Under the pieces are notes generated by a model. That model saw only the letters and a list, made by a program, of their open reading frames with translations, was not told the DNA's origin and searched no databases. Made by a program: the position numbers and the translations under genes. A stretch of DNA of 64,000 nt from Propionivibrio soli (lineage in GTDB: Bacteria; Pseudomonadota; Gammaproteobacteria; Burkholderiales; Rhodocyclaceae): NCBI RefSeq assembly GCF_025770765.1, contig NZ_JANZKY010000007.1:124001-188000 (forward strand), written 5' to 3'. The number at the start of each line of letters is the position of its first letter. Position 1 is the stretch's first letter. Positions 35,542 to 44,700 of this stretch are shown here, one piece after another.

Positions 35542-35944
35542 GTCGTATCCAGATTGAATTGAGGATGCAGCGGAAATGCGCAGGTCTCGGTGAATTGAGG
35601 GGTAGCGTGTGGAGATGCAGCCGGCGGACTGTATCAGCGGCCGAGCGCTCGCCTTGGCTTGGCTGTCGCCATTGGTGGCGTACAGCAAGGAATGCGGACA
35701 TTCCGCGTATGAAAATCAGTGGGTTAGGTTAAGAGTGCAAGACGTGCGCATCGAGGCCGACCTTGCGCACATGGGTGCCGATGTGGCGGCTCTCGACCTA
35801 TCCCTGTTAGCCACGATGAGGCCAACGCGGCGGTACCTCGATCGATTTGCTTGGTGTTGGCAACCGGCAATTCAGTGCTAGCCCACTGATCTTGGAGCAC
35901 CAGGGCTGGGTTTCCCTCGTCGCCGGGCAAATCCTCGTCGGCAA
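35542..35944. other. Intergenic stretch, no gene supported
   Basis: About 400 bases between the chemoreceptor start and the end of the next minus-strand gene. It presumably carries the chemoreceptor promoter. The open frames crossing it have no ribosome-binding site and look like shadows. I see no long inverted repeat. Confidence 0.4.
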
Positions 35945-36367
35945 TCAGCGGCTAAACCAATGGAACCATCGCCGCTTGGCGCGCCGTGAGGCGAGTTCCT
36001 GGGCGATATGCAGGCATAAGCGGCGATGCGCGTCGCCATACGGATCATCGGCCCATTTATCTTCTACCTCGTGGTAAGCGCGCTGCTCAGAAAGGGTAGG
36101 GTGCGGTACCGGGTAGTCCCACGATTGGGATCGGTTTTCGTGCCATGACCGAATGACAGGCAAGATGATGGCGTTGAGCCGCTCTACAAAGCGGCATCGC
36201 TCCTGATAGTGCTCTCGCAACTCGTCTTCGAAAGCAAGGAGGAAGTGGTCCTCAATGTTCCAGTAAGCACCGCATAGCCTGTTGGTCGGGGGCAGTGTTC
36301 CGTTGCCAAGACCCTGGGCAATACCGATAGCGACGCGCACAACATCCGGGCCGGACACAATTTTCAT
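35945..36367 (-). CDS. Hypothetical protein
   Basis: 140 residues, soluble-looking, rich in His, Trp and Arg (IEDHFLLAFEDELREHYQERCRFVERL, RAYHEVEDKWADDPYGDAHRRL, ending RRWFHWFSR). No family recognised. I chose the ATG at 36367, with AGGGA 5 bases upstream, because the reading to 36493 begins with basic, unconserved-looking sequence. It may share a transcript with the small gene upstream at 36517-36762. Confidence 0.6.
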   Translation of the reverse strand: MKIVSGPDVVRVAIGIAQGLGNGTLPPTNRLCGAYWNIEDHFLLAFEDELREHYQERCRFVERLNAIILPVIRSWHENRSQSWDYPVPHPTLSEQRAYHEVEDKWADDPYGDAHRRLCLHIAQELASRRAKRRWFHWFSR

Positions 36368-36516
36368 GATTCCCTGACAAGAAGGACTGGAATTAAGGGG
36401 CCCACAAAGAGTGGCGCGAAAGGGGAAAAAACCGAGCCTGCGGCCTAAGGCGTCGGAAGATGAGTGCCGGGAGTGTTTTTTCCCAGCGGGCATCGCAAGG
36501 GGAATTCCGGCGACGC

Positions 36517-36762
36517 TTACTCCTCAGAGTCGAGTATGGCGATGATCCGTTGCGCCAATTCCCGCGCTCTTGGTTTGTCGAGAATGTACTGACGATCGGT
36601 GACGGCCTTTTCCAGCGCTTCGGTCGCATCGGGAAGGCAAGCAAAGGATAAAAGGATCGCCTCGTACTCGGGCAGCGTCTTCAGTTGCCAACCAGCCACG
36701 GCGAACGTCGTTGGGTCTTTTTTCATGCGGGTACCTCGGGGAAGGGGTGGCGGCGGACTCAT
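36517..36762 (-). CDS. Hypothetical small protein
   Basis: 81 residues. After a proline-rich start the sequence is helical (WQLKTLPEYEAILLSFACLP, then EALEKAVTDRQYILDKPRARELAQRIIAIL). AAGGAG lies 5 bases before the ATG at 36762; a second ATG at 36726 is possible. No family recognised. The context resembles that of small unannotated genes upstream of the 140-residue protein. Confidence 0.6.
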   Translation of the reverse strand: MSPPPPLPRGTRMKKDPTTFAVAGWQLKTLPEYEAILLSFACLPDATEALEKAVTDRQYILDKPRARELAQRIIAILDSEE

Positions 36763-37156
36763 GGTACTCCTTTATGCTGGATTTTCACTTCATGTGCGAT
36801 GAAGCCCGTTTTCTTTGCGGTCAAACAACCCCCGAGGACCGGCGGATAGGATCGGGCGCCATCGATCGACGTCGTCTAGGGGCAGTTGGCCCTGATGGGG
36901 TCGCCATCATTGGCTGTTATCCATTGAAGTGTCGGCTACGCCGGTGCCGAGAGCGAAAAAGGGCCTGCTTCGATGGCCTGCTCCGGGGTGAAGCCGGTGG
37001 CTTGCAACCAGGCGTGTTTTCGGGAACAGTCACCGTTCGGCGGGCCGGTTTGGCACCGAGGGGATTTTGGTCCAGACTGTGTCATAACGAGTCCGTGCCG
37101 GTCGGATGGGATGCCGGTTGGCGTGCTGGATCGCTTGTTACGGGGGTATGGCCTAG
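36763..37156. other. Intergenic stretch upstream of the GGDEF-EAL gene
   Basis: About 390 bases between divergent genes. I looked for a GEMM-type cyclic di-GMP riboswitch because the downstream gene makes or breaks that molecule; the conserved core is not present. Open frames here show no homology or ribosome-binding sites. Confidence 0.4.
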
Positions 37157-39937
37157 GTGGAGCTTCGGAAGCGCGCCGGAGGATGGTTGTTTGCTGCGCT
37201 CGTGACGCTGAACGTCGCGGCGGTGGCGCTTACCGTTTTAGCCTTAAAGCTCCTCTACGAGCGGGATATCGGCTTGGCCGAGACCCGCAGCCGGAGTGTT
37301 GCTCTGGCGATTGAGTTGGCGTTGAGCAACGAGATCAGCAAGATCGATCTTTCCCTGTCCACCCTCATTTCGGAGGTCGGGCACCATCCGTTGAACGAGG
37401 AGGATGGTGCCGTCCACGCGATTCGCGACCAAGTACGACAGCATCGCCTCCAACTGGTGGAAACCGAACCGTGGAGTCTTGCCGACGCCGAGGGGCGAGT
37501 TATTTTTAGCGAGGGCGGCGACGCATTGCCGGGTATATCGCTGGCCGATCAGGATTACTTTAGGGCGATGAAAGCGGGGCGTTTGACGGGTCTCGTGATG
37601 ACACGCCCGCTGCGCAACTCATCGACGGGAAACGAAGTTGTCGTTTTTGCTCGCGCTTTCAAGAACAGTGCCGGGAACTTCGGCGGGATCGCGGTGATTC
37701 CTTTGCCACTTTTGTATCTCTACCAGTTGCTCGCCACGTTCGACATCGGCCCGGATGGGGTGATCAGCCTGCGCGATCAGGAAATGGGCATCATCACGCG
37801 CTTTCCCTCGATGCACCGGGGCGTTCCGATCGCCGTGGGCGACACGCGGATGAGTCCGGAAGCAACGCGTCTTCTCCAATCCGGGCGAATGGTCGGCTCG
37901 TATCATGCGCGCACGGCGATTGATCAAGTGGAACGCATCTACGGTTACCGCGCGATCAGTCAGGGCGCGTTCTACACCTTTGTCGGTGTGTCGAAGCAGG
38001 CCGCGCTCGCCGGCTGGAGGAATCTGGCTGTCGGACTATCGGCGTTCCTCGTGCTGTTCCTCACCGTCACCAATGTTTCCGGGCTTCTTCTGCATCGCTA
38101 CTGGAAACGCCAAAATGCATTTTCGCGATCGCTGCAGGAGAGTAACGATCGGCTGGCGGCGTCACTTGAGGAGCTAGGGCTGCGCGACAAGGCGCTCCTG
38201 GCAGCGCAGGATGCCGGGGGGCTGGGCACGTATACGCTCGACATCGCGAGCGGCGTGTGGACCTCGCCCGCGAAGCTCGATGAACTGTTCGGCATCGACA
38301 GCGCATTTCCGCGGACGGTGGACGGATGGCTGGCGCTGATTCACGCCGACGATCGCGCGCAGATGCGATCCTATTTTATGCATGAAGTCATCGCCAAGCG
38401 TGGTGTGTTCGACCGGCAATACCGGATCTTGAGGCCGTCGGACGGCAAGGTGCGGTGGGTGCGCGGCTTGGGCAAGCTCGAATTCGACGAGCGAGGCACT
38501 CCCATTCGTATGAGCGGCACGATCCAGGACATCACGCCGTTGAAGGAGAGCCAGCGACGACTGGAGCGCATGGCCTTCTTCGACAGCCTCACCAGCCTGC
38601 CCAATCGCACCTTGCTCTCTGACCGTATGCGCCGGGCCATTGCCCAGTGCCGGCGCAAGGAAGGTCAGGTGCTGGGGGTGTGCTACCTTGACCTCGACGG
38701 TTTCAAAGCGGTCAATGACCAGCGCGGTCACGCCGTCGGCGATCAACTCCTCATCGAGGTGGCCAAGCGGCTGCAGAGCTGCACGCGCAGCATCGACACG
38801 GTGGCGCGCCTCGGAGGTGACGAGTTTGTGGTGCTCTTCTGCGGGCTTGAAGACGGCGCGGCGATCGAAAATGCTGTATCGCGGTTGCTGCAAACATCGA
38901 GCGAGCCATACCACGTGGGCGGGATGCGCGCCCTCGTGACGCTCAGCATCGGGGTGACGATCTTTCCCTTTGACGCGGCCGACGAGCCCGACGTGCTCCT
39001 GCGCCACGCCGACCACGCGATGTATGAGGCGAAGCGCAACGGCAAGAACCGCATGCACTTCTTCGATACCGAGAGCGAACGTCGGTATCGCGACCATCAG
39101 CAACAATATGCCCGGCTCGTGGAGGCGCTTGCCAACGGCGAGTTCCGACTGTTCTACCAACCCAAGGTCTCGCTGGAGACAGGCAAAGTGGTGGGCGCCG
39201 AAGCGCTGATGCGCTGGCTACATCCCGAGCAGGGTTTGCTTGCCCCGGGCAGCTTCCTGCATGTGATCGAGGCCACCGAACTTACGATGCCGGTCGGCGA
39301 ATGGGTGCTGCAGGAGGCGCTCGCACAACGGCAGCGTTGGCATGAGCAGGGGATCGACCTGGAGGTCAGCGTCAACATCTTCGGTCTCCATTTGCAGCGC
39401 GCAGACTTTGCCGAGCGCCTGCAAACCATTCTCGCCGCCTACCCGGCGCTCGATCCGGCCGGCCTGGAACTCGAGATCCTCGAGACGACGGCGCTTGAGG
39501 ATCTCGACGAGGTGACGGAGCGTGTCCTCGAATGCAAGCGGCTCGGCGTCCGCTTCTCGCTCGACGACTTCGGCACGGGCTACTCGTCGCTCACCTATCT
39601 GCGCAAGCTGCCGGTGGAACGGGTGAAGATTGACCGTTTCTTCATTCACGACATGCTGGGCAATGCCGAAGCGCGGGAAGTCGTCCACGGCATCGTCGGC
39701 ATGGCGCATGGTCTTGGACGAGATGTCGTGGCGGAAGGTGTTGAGAGCTTGGCGCTCGGTGTGCCGCTGGTCGGATGCGGTTGCGATATCGCGCAGGGCT
39801 ACGGCATTGCCCGGCCGATGCCGGCCGAGGAAATCCCTGCATGGTTGGAAAAATGGACGCCACCGGTGCTTTGGCAGGAAGCGACGCCCGAGGACGTGCT
39901 CTATTTCGGCAGCAGCTTGCTCGAGGCCGCCCACTGA
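37157..39937 (+). CDS. PDC-PAS-GGDEF-EAL cyclic di-GMP protein
   Basis: 926 residues: membrane helix (about 9-31), a periplasmic PDC/dCache-type sensor (about 40-285), second helix (about 288-312), PAS domain (about 345-462), GGDEF (about 472-640) and EAL (about 655-905). The cyclase site is GGDEF (553-557) with a complete inhibitory site RSID (544-547); the phosphodiesterase site begins AEALMRW (EAL at 682-684) and has DDFGTGYSSL. Both activities look possible. The start is GTG at 37157. No ATG matches the hydrophobic N-terminus better. Neighbours give no clue to the signal. Confidence 0.93.
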   Translation: MELRKRAGGWLFAALVTLNVAAVALTVLALKLLYERDIGLAETRSRSVALAIELALSNEISKIDLSLSTLISEVGHHPLNEEDGAVHAIRDQVRQHRLQLVETEPWSLADAEGRVIFSEGGDALPGISLADQDYFRAMKAGRLTGLVMTRPLRNSSTGNEVVVFARAFKNSAGNFGGIAVIPLPLLYLYQLLATFDIGPDGVISLRDQEMGIITRFPSMHRGVPIAVGDTRMSPEATRLLQSGRMVGSYHARTAIDQVERIYGYRAISQGAFYTFVGVSKQAALAGWRNLAVGLSAFLVLFLTVTNVSGLLLHRYWKRQNAFSRSLQESNDRLAASLEELGLRDKALLAAQDAGGLGTYTLDIASGVWTSPAKLDELFGIDSAFPRTVDGWLALIHADDRAQMRSYFMHEVIAKRGVFDRQYRILRPSDGKVRWVRGLGKLEFDERGTPIRMSGTIQDITPLKESQRRLERMAFFDSLTSLPNRTLLSDRMRRAIAQCRRKEGQVLGVCYLDLDGFKAVNDQRGHAVGDQLLIEVAKRLQSCTRSIDTVARLGGDEFVVLFCGLEDGAAIENAVSRLLQTSSEPYHVGGMRALVTLSIGVTIFPFDAADEPDVLLRHADHAMYEAKRNGKNRMHFFDTESERRYRDHQQQYARLVEALANGEFRLFYQPKVSLETGKVVGAEALMRWLHPEQGLLAPGSFLHVIEATELTMPVGEWVLQEALAQRQRWHEQGIDLEVSVNIFGLHLQRADFAERLQTILAAYPALDPAGLELEILETTALEDLDEVTERVLECKRLGVRFSLDDFGTGYSSLTYLRKLPVERVKIDRFFIHDMLGNAEAREVVHGIVGMAHGLGRDVVAEGVESLALGVPLVGCGCDIAQGYGIARPMPAEEIPAWLEKWTPPVLWQEATPEDVLYFGSSLLEAAH

Positions 39938-39967
39938 GCGGACAGTGCTTGGAAAGCCGGTTTCCCG

Positions 39968-40345
39968 CTATTCGTCGAATCGATTGTCCCGAACCTGCAC
40001 GCGTCCTTCGACGACGCGAACCGGAAAAGTCGCCACCGGCTCGTAGGCCGGCGGTGTCAGTGCCTCGCCGGTAACAAGAGAGAACCGCGCCTGATGGCGA
40101 GGGCAGATGATCTGGTCGCCGTCGATTTCGCCGCTCGATAGCTCTTCGGCATCGTGCGAGCACATATCCTCGATGGCATAGAAGCGGCCATTGACGTTGG
40201 CGACTGCTACCTGCGTTCCTGCCAGGTCGACCGTCCGGCACGTTCCTAGGCGAAAGCTCGCCACGTCGGCCACGTCGACCCAATCATCCCAATTGTCTCC
40301 ATCGTTCATTTCCTGGGTTTCCCCGCCATCGTTCATCGCGTCCAT
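39968..40345 (-). CDS. Rieske-type [2Fe-2S] ferredoxin of the SUF operon
   Basis: 125 residues. Rieske ligands are complete: CSH (Cys62, His64) and CPRH (Cys81, His84). It resembles the small soluble Rieske ferredoxins of NirD/BphF type and has no membrane anchor. An acidic N-terminal extension (about 1-22, rich in Asp, Asn, Gly) precedes the fold. It is the last gene of the SUF operon, 33 bp after sufT. An electron-transfer or cluster-delivery role in the operon is inferred from position. Confidence 0.9.
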   Translation of the reverse strand: MDAMNDGGETQEMNDGDNWDDWVDVADVASFRLGTCRTVDLAGTQVAVANVNGRFYAIEDMCSHDAEELSSGEIDGDQIICPRHQARFSLVTGEALTPPAYEPVATFPVRVVEGRVQVRDNRFDE

Positions 40346-40378
40346 TGCTCCCTCTTGTTGCGCATGCTGAGCCGAGTG

Positions 40379-40759
40379 CTAGATCAAGCCGAGTTGCAGC
40401 CGGGCCGCCTCGCCCATCATCTCCATCGACCAGGGCGGTTCCCACACAAGCTCGACCTCCACATTCTCGACCCCCTCGACCATCCACACCGCGCGGCTGA
40501 CCGTGTCAGGGAAGGTTTGGGCGACGGGGCACGTCGGAGCAGTGAGCGTCATGCGCACGTGCACCGCTCCTTTTTCCTCGTCGATATCGAGCGCGTAGAC
40601 CAAACCAAGATCGTAGATGTTGACCGGGATCTCCGGGTCGAACACCTTGCGCAATGCGGCGATCACACGGGTTTCGAGCGGGCTGCGATTGTCGTCGGCA
40701 ACCGTCGGGGAAGTCGTTTCATCGTTCATTTCGGTCTCGCTTTGTTTCGCGACGCTCAT
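40379..40759 (-). CDS. sufT: SufT / MIP18-type (DUF59) iron-sulfur maturation protein
   Basis: 126 residues. RVIAALRKVFDPEIPVNIYDLGLVYAL and TLTAPTCPVA (Cys77) identify the DUF59/MIP18 fold of SufT. SufT helps deliver Fe-S clusters when demand is high. It overlaps sufU by 4 bp (ATGA), so translation is coupled. The first about 28 residues are a polar extension; Met11 (40729) is an alternative start. Confidence 0.92.
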   Translation of the reverse strand: MSVAKQSETEMNDETTSPTVADDNRSPLETRVIAALRKVFDPEIPVNIYDLGLVYALDIDEEKGAVHVRMTLTAPTCPVAQTFPDTVSRAVWMVEGVENVEVELVWEPPWSMEMMGEAARLQLGLI

Positions 40760-41202
40760 TCCGTCGACACCGGTTCCGCACGGTCACGTAGCGCCGCCTG
40801 CAGCGTATGCCAGGCGAGCGTCGCGCACTTCACGCGGGTCGGGAACTCGCGCACGCCAGCGAACACGTTCAGCTTGCCGAGCGACGGGGACTCCTCGGGC
40901 GCCGAGCCGGTGACGAGGTCGTGGAAGGCGCCGAAAAGCGCTTCGACCTGCGCTTCGGTCTTGCCTTTGAGCGCCTCGGTCATCAGCGATGCGGAGGCGG
41001 TGGAGATGGCGCAGCCGGCACCATCGAAGCGCGCGTCTTGCACGATGCCGTTTTCGACCTTGAGATACAGCGTCAGGCGGTCGCCGCACAGGGGATTGAA
41101 GCCCTCGGCACTGTGGTTGTGACCGGGCAGTTCTCCGCGGTTGCGAGGGCGACGGCTGTGATCGATGATCACTTCCTGATAAAGCTCGCGCAGGTCAGAC
41201 AT
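40756..41202 (-). CDS. sufU: SufU-type Fe-S assembly / sulfur-transfer protein
   Basis: 148 residues. Three conserved cysteines: GFNPLCGD (Cys39), GAGCAISTASAS (Cys64) and RVKCATLAWHTL (Cys126), with Asp41, the zinc-binding set of SufU. The insertion of about 20 residues between Cys64 and Cys126 distinguishes SufU from IscU. SufU accepts persulfide sulfur from SufS. It overlaps sufS (TGATG) and sufT. The presence of SufU, with no SufE seen, marks a SufSU-type system. Confidence 0.93.
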   Translation of the reverse strand: MSDLRELYQEVIIDHSRRPRNRGELPGHNHSAEGFNPLCGDRLTLYLKVENGIVQDARFDGAGCAISTASASLMTEALKGKTEAQVEALFGAFHDLVTGSAPEESPSLGKLNVFAGVREFPTRVKCATLAWHTLQAALRDRAEPVSTE

Positions 41203-42434
41203 CAGGCAAAAACCTCCTTCACACGACGCAGGGCGGCGAACAGGGCGTCGACCTCGTCGCGGGTGTTGTAAAGGCCGAATGAGGCGCGCACGGTCGCCGG
41301 CACGCCGAAACGCCCCATCACCGGCATGGCGCAATGATGGCCCGTGCGCACGGCGACTCCTTCCAGATCGAGGATGGTGCCGATGTCGTGCGGGTGTACG
41401 CCGTCGAGGACGAAGGAGAAAATGCCCGCTTTGTCCTTTGCGGTTCCGATCGGGCGCAAGCCGGGAAAATCGGCCGCCCGCTCGTTGGCGCGGATCAGCA
41501 AGTCGTTTTCGTGGCCCGCAATGGCGTCGAGCCCGATGTCTTCAACGTAGTCGATGGCGGCAGAGAGGGCGACGCCGCCGGCGATGTTCGGTGTGCCGGC
41601 CTCGAACTTATAGGGAAGGTCGTTCCAGGTGCTTTTGTTGAAGCTCACCTCCCGGATCATGTCACCGCCGCCTTGCCACGGCGGCATCGCGTCGAGCAGC
41701 CGCGCCTTGCCGTAAAGGGCACCGATGCCCGTCGGGCCGTACAGTTTGTGTCCGGAGAATACGTAGAAATCGCAGTCGAGCGCTTGCACATCGACGCGCG
41801 CGTGCGGTGCCGCCTGCGCGCCGTCGACCAACACGACAGCGCCGTTGGCGTGTGCCATTTCGATCAGTTCGCGTACCGGGTTGATGGTGCCGAGGGCGTT
41901 CGAAATATGAGTGAATGCCGCGATCCGCGTGCGTGGCCCGAGCAGGTGCTCGAACGACGTCAGATTAAGTTCGCCCGCGTCGTTGATCGACGCGACACGT
42001 AGCACCGCCCCGCTGCGTTCGCACAGGAGCTGCCATGGAACGATGTTGGAGTGATGCTCCATGGCCGTGATCAGCACTTCATCGCCGGACTTGAGCCGTT
42101 GTCCGTAGCTGGCGGCAACGAGATTGATCGCCTCGGTCGCTCCGCGCACGAAGACAATTTCCTCGCGCCGCGCGGCGTTGAGGAAGCGGCGTACTCGTTC
42201 GCGTGACGCCTCGTATGCGTCGGTGGCCTCCTGGCTGAGGAGGTGCACGCCGCGGTGAATGTTCGCGTTCATCGTCCTGTAATAACGCAGCTCGGTATCG
42301 ATCACCGCCCGCGGCTTCTGGCTTGTCGCCGCATTGTCGAGATAGACGAGCGGGCGGCCATGGACCTCGCGGTCGAGAATCGGGAAGTCGCGCCGGATGC
42401 GTGCAATGTCGTATCGGTCGTTCGAAGCAATCAT
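41202..42434 (-). CDS. sufS: SufS cysteine desulfurase
   Basis: 410 residues, class V aminotransferase fold. The PLP lysine is in FSGHKLYGPTGIGALYG (Lys230) and the persulfide cysteine in RTGHHCAMPVMGRFG (Cys368). YLDNAATSQKP and NIHRGVHLLSQEATDAYE are diagnostic group II features. It mobilises sulfur from cysteine for cluster assembly, handing it to SufU. It starts 61 bp after sufD and is coupled to sufU by a one-base overlap. Confidence 0.96.
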   Translation of the reverse strand: MIASNDRYDIARIRRDFPILDREVHGRPLVYLDNAATSQKPRAVIDTELRYYRTMNANIHRGVHLLSQEATDAYEASRERVRRFLNAARREEIVFVRGATEAINLVAASYGQRLKSGDEVLITAMEHHSNIVPWQLLCERSGAVLRVASINDAGELNLTSFEHLLGPRTRIAAFTHISNALGTINPVRELIEMAHANGAVVLVDGAQAAPHARVDVQALDCDFYVFSGHKLYGPTGIGALYGKARLLDAMPPWQGGGDMIREVSFNKSTWNDLPYKFEAGTPNIAGGVALSAAIDYVEDIGLDAIAGHENDLLIRANERAADFPGLRPIGTAKDKAGIFSFVLDGVHPHDIGTILDLEGVAVRTGHHCAMPVMGRFGVPATVRASFGLYNTRDEVDALFAALRRVKEVFA

Positions 42435-42495
42435 GGTTCATGTCTCCGCAGGCAGGAAGCGAAGCGCACCAGCGTTTCGCGACGGCGTACCCGCT

Positions 42496-43821
42496 TCATG
42501 CCAGTTTCTCCAACGGCTGAGGCAAGCGGGCGCGGATAAGCGCGTCGATTCGGTCGCGTAGAGCGGCAAAAGAAACACGTTCGGCCATTTCCGCCGCGAA
42601 GCCGTAGGTGAGCAGGGCGCGCGCAGAGGCGTCGTCCACCCCGCGCGACCGTAGATAGAAGATCTGGTCGACGTCGAGTTGGCCGACCGTCGCGCCGTGG
42701 CTGCACTTGACGTCGTCCGCCCAGATTTCAAGTTGCGGGCGGGTATCGACCTCCGCATTATCCGAAAGCAACAGGTTGCGGTTCGTCTGCTCGGCATCGC
42801 TTCTCTGCGCATTCGGTTGCACGACGATCTTGCCGTTGAAAACGCCGTGGCCGGCGCCCGCCATCACGCCTTTGTAAAGCTCGCGGCTCGTGCCGCGGGG
42901 CTGGTTATGATCGATCCGCGTATGGTGATCGATGTGCTGGCGGCTATTTGGCATGTACAGGCCGTCGAGCGTGCATTGCGCGCCTTCTCCATTGAGCGCG
43001 ACATTGATTCCCACGCGCGCCAGCACCCCACCGAACGCATGCGAGCCGGAAACGAAATGCCCATCGCGTGCCACGTCGGCGGTTACGGCGGCGATATGGA
43101 AAGCCGCCCTGCCTTCGTCCTGCACCTTGTGGTGTTCGATGCGTGCGCCACGCTTTATCGTGATATCGGTGACGACGTTGGTGAAGTAGGCCGCGTCGGT
43201 CAAGGCCGCGTGCTGCTCAATGATCGCTGCCCGGCTATTGGGGCCGGCGACGATGATGTTACGCGTATGCGTGGCGGTGTCCGGCGTTGTCGCCAGGTAG
43301 AGGACATGAATCGGTTCGACCAGTTCGACGCCAGCTTCCAGCGCGACGAAAAGTCCGTCGGACATCCATGCCGTGTTCAAGGCCGTGAACGTCGAAGCTC
43401 GGGGTGTCGCGCGCGTCATTGCCGCCTCGACTTCCTCAGGCTGCGTTTCCAGCATGGCCGCCACGCTGGAAACTGCGGCACCGACTGGCAATGGGCGAAG
43501 CGATGAAAGCTCGGGAACGTGGCGGCCGTCGACGAACACCAGCATCGAGGTCCCGGGGAGGGCGAGCCCGGCGACAATGCTCGCGTCAAACGCCGAGGCG
43601 GCGCGTATCGTCGGTAGCGTGAAGCGTTTCTTCTCGATCGGCGCTACGTTGGTGTATTTCCAGCCCTCGTCGCGGGGTGTGGGAAAGCCAAGGGCGACGA
43701 AGCGCTTTATCGCATCCTCGCGCAGCGCCGTGAGCCACTGCAGCCGGCGTCCCGGGAGTTGCGATTTGTGCTGCGCATACTCGTCGAGATGGTATTTGTG
43801 TGATTCACCCAGCAGGCGCAT
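42496..43821 (-). CDS. sufD: SufD scaffold component
   Basis: 441 residues of the SufB/SufD beta-helix family. DEGWKYTNVAPIEK at the N-terminus, SHAFGGVLARVGINVALNGEGAQ and the C-terminal DDVKCSHGATVGQLDVDQIFYLRSRG with the conserved Cys-Ser-His. SufD partners SufB and SufC in the BC2D scaffold. The gap to sufC is only 2 bp, so they are one transcript. Confidence 0.95.
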   Translation of the reverse strand: MRLLGESHKYHLDEYAQHKSQLPGRRLQWLTALREDAIKRFVALGFPTPRDEGWKYTNVAPIEKKRFTLPTIRAASAFDASIVAGLALPGTSMLVFVDGRHVPELSSLRPLPVGAAVSSVAAMLETQPEEVEAAMTRATPRASTFTALNTAWMSDGLFVALEAGVELVEPIHVLYLATTPDTATHTRNIIVAGPNSRAAIIEQHAALTDAAYFTNVVTDITIKRGARIEHHKVQDEGRAAFHIAAVTADVARDGHFVSGSHAFGGVLARVGINVALNGEGAQCTLDGLYMPNSRQHIDHHTRIDHNQPRGTSRELYKGVMAGAGHGVFNGKIVVQPNAQRSDAEQTNRNLLLSDNAEVDTRPQLEIWADDVKCSHGATVGQLDVDQIFYLRSRGVDDASARALLTYGFAAEMAERVSFAALRDRIDALIRARLPQPLEKLA

Positions 43822-43823
43822 GG

Positions 43824-44663
43824 CTATTCTCCGCTGGGTGTACTCGTCGCCGTTCGGCCGGCGGGGGCGGCTCCGCTCGGAAGCGATTTTTCGGCGGGTG
43901 CGCCATTCTCCACCCAGGCATAGCCGCGGCGTTCAAGCTCGCGCGCGAGTTCGGGACCGCCCGAAAGCGCGATGCGTCCCTGCGCCAATACGTGAATGTG
44001 GTCGGGGATGACGTAATCGAGCAGACGCTGGTAGTGCGTTATCAGGACGATGCCCCGATCGGAACGGCGCATCGCTTGAATACCGTCGGCCACGGTGCGC
44101 AGCGCATCGATGTCTAGGCCCGAATCCGTTTCGTCGAGGATCGCCAGGCGCGGTTCGAGCAGGGCCATCTGCAGGATTTCGTTGCGCTTCTTCTCGCCGC
44201 CGGAAAAACCCTGATTCACCGGGCGGTACAACAACGCCTCGTCCATGCCCATGGTGGTGAGCTTGTCGCGCACGAGGGCCAGAAAATCCATGGCGTCGAG
44301 TTCTTCCTCGCCGCGATGCTTGCGCGCCGCATTCACCGCCGCCTTGAGCAGGTAGATATTCGATACGCCGGGGATTTCGACCGGGTATTGAAAGGCGAGG
44401 AAGACGCCCGCGCGCGCGCGCTCTTCCGGGGCAATGTCGAGCAGGCTGTGTCCGTCGTAAAGGATCTCGCCGCTGGTCACGGTGTAACGATCGCGACCGG
44501 CGAGCACGTACGCCAGGGTGCTTTTGCCCGAGCCGTTCGGCCCCATCACGGCATGCACTTCACCGGCGCGCACGGTAAGGTCGAGGCCGCGCAAGATCGG
44601 ACGGACGGCGGCGCCATCGTCGACACCGGCGTGTAAGTTACGTATCTCCAACAAAGTGTTCAT
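43824..44663 (-). CDS. sufC: SufC Fe-S assembly ATPase
   Basis: 279 residues. Walker A GPNGSGKST (41-49), the signature FSGGEKKRNEILQMA and Walker B LAILDETDSGLD are all intact. Compared with the usual 250 or so residues there is a C-terminal extension of about 25 (APAEKSLPSGAAPAG and on), low in complexity. It powers cluster assembly on SufBD. It follows sufB by 37 bp. Confidence 0.96.
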   Translation of the reverse strand: MNTLLEIRNLHAGVDDGAAVRPILRGLDLTVRAGEVHAVMGPNGSGKSTLAYVLAGRDRYTVTSGEILYDGHSLLDIAPEERARAGVFLAFQYPVEIPGVSNIYLLKAAVNAARKHRGEEELDAMDFLALVRDKLTTMGMDEALLYRPVNQGFSGGEKKRNEILQMALLEPRLAILDETDSGLDIDALRTVADGIQAMRRSDRGIVLITHYQRLLDYVIPDHIHVLAQGRIALSGGPELARELERRGYAWVENGAPAEKSLPSGAAPAGRTATSTPSGE

Positions 44664-44700
44664 TCGCTTTCCATTGTGTTCGATCAGGTTCGCCGCCTCA

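Noticed and set aside
36763-37156. Cyclic di-GMP riboswitch before the GGDEF-EAL gene
   Set aside because: The conserved GEMM core sequence is not found.
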